A DNA stretch of 64,000 nucleotides from RGIG9041 sp045657265 (GTDB taxonomy: Bacteria > Bacillota > Clostridia > Oscillospirales > QAKW01), in assembly GCA_045657265.1 (NCBI GenBank), contig JAZOSU010000029.1:1-64000 (forward strand), given 5' to 3'. The notes beneath the pieces were generated by a model, which made no database searches, was not told where the DNA came from, and saw only the letters and a list, made by a program, of their open reading frames with translations. Each line of letters begins with the position of its first letter. Position 1 is the first letter of the stretch. Position numbers and translations under genes: made by a program. This document shows positions 60,615-64,000 of the stretch, in pieces.

Positions 60615-60716
60615 ATGCCTGAAAGCGATATCCTTATAGACGGTGTTCATCCTACTCCTGTAGGTCACGAACTTATAAAAAGAGCTTGGCTTGAGGGCTT
60701 TGAAAAAATTAAATAA
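60615..60716 (+). pseudogene. C-terminal scrap of an SGNH/GDSL hydrolase
   Basis: Thirty-three residues, MPESDILIDGVHPTPVGHEL then IKRAWLEGFEKIK, carry the D-x-V-H-P block V of GDSL/SGNH hydrolases with the catalytic Asp and His. Nothing upstream of it belongs to such an enzyme. It is the tail of a deleted gene trapped between ilvE and the third T-box promoter. Confidence 0.6.
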
Positions 60717-60721
60717 AACTG

Positions 60722-60750
60722 TTGACAAAAGGACTCTGCAGTAGTATAAT
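60722..60750 (+). promoter_or_regulatory. Sigma-70 promoter of T-box unit 3
   Basis: TTGACA (60722-60727), 17 bases, TATAAT (60745-60750), a full consensus match. Confidence 0.85.
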
Positions 60751-60756
60751 ACTTGC

Positions 60757-61024
60757 ATATATTTTAAATGCGATGAAGGAATTATTTTTTGATAATACGT
60801 CATTTCAGAGAATCGGCGGTTGGTGTGAGCCGATATGAAAATGTCAAAAAAGTCTCGTTCCGGAGCAGAGCCACTGAATAGCAGTAAGTGACTACGGTTT
60901 GTCCCGTTACCGTGACAGAAGACTTGAATGAGTCTTATGAGGTGATAGCTTTAAAAGCTGTAACCGGGGTGGTACCGCGATAATTTCGTCCCCGATGCCT
61001 GTTTGGGCATCGGGATTTTTTATT
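60757..61024 (+). promoter_or_regulatory. T-box leader 3, predicted to read tRNA-Leu
   Basis: Stem I begins at about 60770 (GCGATGAAGGAA) and ends with TTCCGGAGC (60858-60866). The specifier triplet CTC (60854-60856) is followed by G-T, in the same register as ATC and GTA in leaders 1 and 2, and reads as leucine. The antiterminator sequence GGGTGGTACCGCG lies at 60967-60979. The terminator CCCGATGCC/GGCATCGGG (60991-61014) is followed by a T-tract. This leader is less similar to the other two, suggesting separate origin. The remainder of 60608-61050 holds only the GDSL scrap and the promoter. Confidence 0.87.
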
Positions 61025-61050
61025 GTATAATTGAATGGAGAAAAAAGACT

Positions 61051-62430
61051 ATGACACAGATTAAAATTGCAGACACAACATTGTGTAAAGAAGGCAGCGC
61101 ATTTAGCTTTAAAGAGAAAATTGAGATTGTCCGCCAGCTTGACAGACTTTGTGTGGATGTTATTGAATTGCCTCCTGTTGAGAATTCAAAAACAGATATT
61201 CTTTTTGTAAGAACAGTGTCATCATTTGTGAAAGGAAGTATACTTTCTGTAGGAGCAGGTATGAGTGCGCAGACTATTGAAGACGCTGCTGCAGCTTTAT
61301 CGGGTACAGAAAAAGCAAGAATCCGTATAGAACTTCCGGTATCTCCCGTAGGTATGGAATATACATGCCATAAAAAAGCTCCTAAAATGCTTGAGTGGAT
61401 AAAAACTGCAGTTGAAATGGCTAAATCAAAATGTAGTGATGTTGAATTTGCCGCAGTTGATGCAACACGAGCAGAACCTGAATTTTTAACAGAGGCTATT
61501 TCCGTTGCAGTCAAAGCAGGTGCAACATCAATTTCGGTAATTGACAGTGCTGCAGAAATGATGCCTGATGACTTTGCAGTGTTTGCAAAAAATATAGTGG
61601 ATATGGCAGGAGTTCCCGTAGCAGTTGCAACAAACAACAAAAACGGACTTGCGGCTGCAGATGCAGTTCTGGCAGTTAAAAACGGCGTTGCAACCGTTAA
61701 AACAGCAGTAGACGGGGAAATAGCTCCTCTTGAAACATTTGCGGTTATGATCAAAAATTGCGGCAACACCTGTGGATTTGCTTCAAATATTAAATTTACA
61801 GAACTTCACCGAATTGCAAAACAAATATTGTGGATTTCAGATAACGCTAAAAATGCAAAATCTGCAGTTACAGTTTCTGAAAATATCCAGAACGGAATAA
61901 AACTTGACGAAAAAGACGATCAGGCGGCAGTAACAACTGCAGTTGCAAAACTTGGATATGACCTTTCTGAAGAAGATAATGCAAAGGTTTATGAAGAATT
62001 TGTAAGAGTAGCTTCTAAAAAGAACGTAGGTTCAAAAGAACTTGAAGCAATAATTGCAAGCGTTGCTCTGCAGGTGCCGTCAACATATGTTTTGGAAAAC
62101 TACGTTATAAACACAGGAAATATCATTTCTGCAAGTGCGCAGATAACACTTGATAAAAACGGAGAAAAGCTTCAGGGTATATCTATTGGCGACGGACCTA
62201 TTGATGCGGCGTTTTTAGCTATTGAACAGATAATCGGACATAGATATGAACTTGACGATTTTCAGATTCAGTCAGTTACAGAGGGAACAGAAGCTATGGG
62301 CTCTGCTCTGGTTAAACTCCGTTCAGGTGGAAAACTTTATTCAGGTAACGGTATTTCTACCGATATACTCGGCGCAAGTATCCGCGCATATATAAGCGCA
62401 GTTAATAAAATTGTTTATGAGGAGGCTTAA
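61051..62430 (+). CDS. LeuA-like protein with lost catalytic motifs, Leu T-box unit
   Basis: ATG 61051 follows TGGAGAA. The 459-residue protein keeps the outline of 2-isopropylmalate synthase: a TIM barrel (KIADTTL at the N-terminus, CSDVEFAAVDATRAEPEFLT near residue 129) and a C-terminal leucine-binding-type regulatory domain (about 340-459, SAQITLDKNGEKLQGISIGD and YSGNGISTDILGASIRAYIS). The catalytic elements are altered. D-T-T-L-R-D-G-E-Q reads DTTLCKEGS, the metal-binding H-x-H-N-D reads ATNNKNG near 210, and the G-x-G-E-R-x-G-N loop is absent. Claisen condensation is therefore doubtful. It could be a leucine-responsive scaffold or sensor, or a changed aldolase-type enzyme. Confidence 0.75.
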   Translation: MTQIKIADTTLCKEGSAFSFKEKIEIVRQLDRLCVDVIELPPVENSKTDILFVRTVSSFVKGSILSVGAGMSAQTIEDAAAALSGTEKARIRIELPVSPVGMEYTCHKKAPKMLEWIKTAVEMAKSKCSDVEFAAVDATRAEPEFLTEAISVAVKAGATSISVIDSAAEMMPDDFAVFAKNIVDMAGVPVAVATNNKNGLAAADAVLAVKNGVATVKTAVDGEIAPLETFAVMIKNCGNTCGFASNIKFTELHRIAKQILWISDNAKNAKSAVTVSENIQNGIKLDEKDDQAAVTTAVAKLGYDLSEEDNAKVYEEFVRVASKKNVGSKELEAIIASVALQVPSTYVLENYVINTGNIISASAQITLDKNGEKLQGISIGDGPIDAAFLAIEQIIGHRYELDDFQIQSVTEGTEAMGSALVKLRSGGKLYSGNGISTDILGASIRAYISAVNKIVYEEA

Positions 62431-62432
62431 AA

Positions 62433-64000
62433 ATGAAATTATCTTTTTCAACAAAAGGTTGGCATGATAACACTTTTGAAGAATTCTGTGATATTGCAAC
62501 CGATCTTAAATTTCAGGGAATTGAGCTTCATAATATAAATAACCGTTTGTTTACAGATAAAAACGGTGCGTTTCACGATTATACGGCAGCATCTACAATA
62601 AGACGTCTTTATGAAAAAAATCTGCAGATACCCTGTATTGATGCAATTAAAGATATTTCTGATGCATCATCTGTTTCGGAAACAGTAGATGAAATTAAAC
62701 GCTGTATAGAAATAGCAACCTATATGCATATTCCTTATGTAAGAGTCAGAGCTGTTGCCAACGAAGATACTCAGAAGGCAATAGATGCAGTAAAAGAACT
62801 TATAACCGAGATTTTACCGTATGCGGAAAAAGCAGATATTGCGATTCTTATGGAAACAACAGGTCCTTTTGCAAATACTGCAGTTCTTCGCGATGTACTT
62901 GATACTTTTGCAAGTGATTATCTTGGTGCACTCTGGAGTTTTTCTGCCGCTTATTTTGCAGGTGGAGAACAACCTGATCAGGTTATCAAAAACCTTGGTG
63001 CATATGTAAAACACGTACATTTTAACGATGCATTAAAAAGAAACGGCGAAATTGAATACTGCCTTGCAGGTGAGGGTGAAATGCCTGTAGCACAGATGAT
63101 GGCGGCTCTCCGCTCAGTAAACTATGACGGATATGTATCGCTTGTATGGGCACCTGAATGGTGCATAGAACTTGATGATATGGAAATTATATTTTCTCAG
63201 TATGTTAACTATATGAAACAGTATAGTGATACCTCAAGAAATGAGAAAACCCTTTACTATAACCGTGCGCATACAGGTAAATACGTGTGGGAAAAAGATC
63301 AGCTTATTGACTGCACTTTTTCTCAGGTGCTTGACCGTATGGTAGAGGAATTTCCTGACCAGTACGCTTTTAAATATACAACCCTTGACTATACAAGAAC
63401 ATATAGTGAATTCCGTGACGATGTAGATACATTTGCACGTTCACTTCTTTCAATGGGTGTAAAAGCCGGCTCACACGTTGCAGTATGGGCATCAAACGTG
63501 CCTCAGTGGTATATAGCCTTCTGGGCAACAGTAAAATTAGGTGCCGTGCTTGTAACTGTAAATACAGCATATAAAATTCACGAGATAGAATATCTTCTCC
63601 GTCAGTCTGATACCCATACTCTTATTATGACAGAAGGTGCAAAAGACTGTCATTATGGAGAAATAATAGCTCAGCTTTGTCCCGAACTTGAAAATACCAA
63701 AACAGGAGCGCCTTTACACGCTAAAAGACTTCCTTTTTTGCGTAACGTAATAACAGTCGGATATAAACAAAAAGGTTGTATGACTTGGCAAGATGCCATT
63801 GACAGAGCAAGTCAGGTGCCTGTAAGCGAAGTCCATCGTCTTGCAGCACTTGTAAATAAAGACGACGTATGTAATATGCAGTATACCTCAGGTACAACAG
63901 GATTCCCCAAAGGAGTAATGCTTACTCATTATAATGTTGTTAATAACGGTAAATATATCGGTGACCATATGGAACTTTCAACTGCGGACCGTATGATGAT
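62433..64000 (+). CDS. Sugar-isomerase-type TIM barrel fused to AMP-dependent acyl-CoA ligase (partial)
   Basis: ATG 62433, preceded by GGAGG at 62421-62425, opens a frame that continues past the window end (522 codons visible). Residues 1-265 are an AP-endonuclease-2/xylose-isomerase-like barrel (FSTKGWHDNTFEEFCDIATD; VKHVHFNDALKRNGEIEYCL near 190). From about 285 an ANL ligase begins (CTFSQVLDRMVEEFPDQYAF), with VAVWASNVPQWYIAFWATVK near 347 and the ATP motif YTSGTTGFPKGVMLTHYNVV near 488. The later adenylation motifs lie outside. It is 2 bases after the LeuA-like gene in the Leu T-box unit, so activation of isovalerate is a reasonable guess for the ligase. Confidence 0.8.
   Translation, partial: MKLSFSTKGWHDNTFEEFCDIATDLKFQGIELHNINNRLFTDKNGAFHDYTAASTIRRLYEKNLQIPCIDAIKDISDASSVSETVDEIKRCIEIATYMHIPYVRVRAVANEDTQKAIDAVKELITEILPYAEKADIAILMETTGPFANTAVLRDVLDTFASDYLGALWSFSAAYFAGGEQPDQVIKNLGAYVKHVHFNDALKRNGEIEYCLAGEGEMPVAQMMAALRSVNYDGYVSLVWAPEWCIELDDMEIIFSQYVNYMKQYSDTSRNEKTLYYNRAHTGKYVWEKDQLIDCTFSQVLDRMVEEFPDQYAFKYTTLDYTRTYSEFRDDVDTFARSLLSMGVKAGSHVAVWASNVPQWYIAFWATVKLGAVLVTVNTAYKIHEIEYLLRQSDTHTLIMTEGAKDCHYGEIIAQLCPELENTKTGAPLHAKRLPFLRNVITVGYKQKGCMTWQDAIDRASQVPVSEVHRLAALVNKDDVCNMQYTSGTTGFPKGVMLTHYNVVNNGKYIGDHMELSTADRMM

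Noticed and set aside
61020..61769. Minus-strand frame of 249 codons antisense to the LeuA-like gene
   Set aside because: Composition is Ala/Ser/Thr-rich with no domain, and the start lies inside a well-supported gene on the other strand.

Overview
The window looks like a chromosomal segment of an AT-rich, strictly anaerobic Clostridia-type Firmicute. The evidence is low GC, AGGAGG-type ribosome sites, TTGACA/TATAAT promoters, T-box and glycine riboswitches, pyruvate phosphate dikinase, ferredoxin-dependent 2-oxoacid oxidoreductase, B12-dependent methionine synthase and a Na+-pump-type decarboxylase beta subunit. Several glycan-related genes are duplicated or decayed, as in gut or rumen Clostridia. 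No rRNA, tRNA or CRISPR array was seen.

Layout. (1) 1-791: the edge of an IS3-family insertion sequence next to a gutted GH20 hexosaminidase. (2) 852-15525, minus strand: a 13-gene surface-polysaccharide operon. It has a DegT aminotransferase, three GT4 glycosyltransferases, a polytopic membrane protein, an alkaline-phosphatase-fold enzyme, two nucleotidyltransferase-fold proteins, a flippase, a uridine kinase and the complete UDP-L-FucNAc set (CapE/CapF/CapG type). (3) 15680-21301, plus strand, divergent from (2): a Dlt-like thioester/acyl-transfer cassette of adenylating enzyme, carrier protein, fold-III PLP decarboxylase, MBOAT and DltD/AlgJ-like protein. (4) 21399-29518: a 2-hydroxyacid dehydrogenase, a lipoprotein, MltG, two tandem DUF4838 proteins plus a decayed third copy, a HAD phosphatase and a broken SLH protein. 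(5) 29533-33391: metF, a free-standing MetH activation-domain protein and a MetH lacking that domain. (6) 33496-40249: a secreted two-domain metallophosphoesterase and a heterodimeric ABC exporter. (7) 40466-51019: ppdK, a mosaic pseudogene, a MATE transporter, a YitT protein, OadB with a 48-residue OadG-like peptide, a LacI regulator divergent from a truncated esterase, and a glycine riboswitch controlling an AgcS symporter.

(8) 51031-64000 is the most interesting part. Three sigma-70 promoter/T-box units follow one another, and their specifier triplets read AUC (Ile), GUA (Val) and CUC (Leu). The Ile unit drives an XRE-cupin-acyl-CoA ligase. The Val unit drives a paralogous ligase, a P-loop ATPase, a four-subunit VOR-type 2-oxoacid:ferredoxin oxidoreductase and a branched-chain aminotransferase. 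The Leu unit drives a LeuA-like protein that has lost its catalytic motifs, and a TIM-barrel/AMP-ligase fusion that runs off the window. T-boxes normally switch on synthesis or uptake when the cognate tRNA is uncharged. I therefore infer that this locus makes valine, isoleucine and leucine by activating branched short-chain fatty acids and reductively carboxylating them, with one ligase per amino acid and a shared VOR and aminotransferase. The genes and RNA signals are read from the sequence; the substrate assignments and direction of flux are inference.
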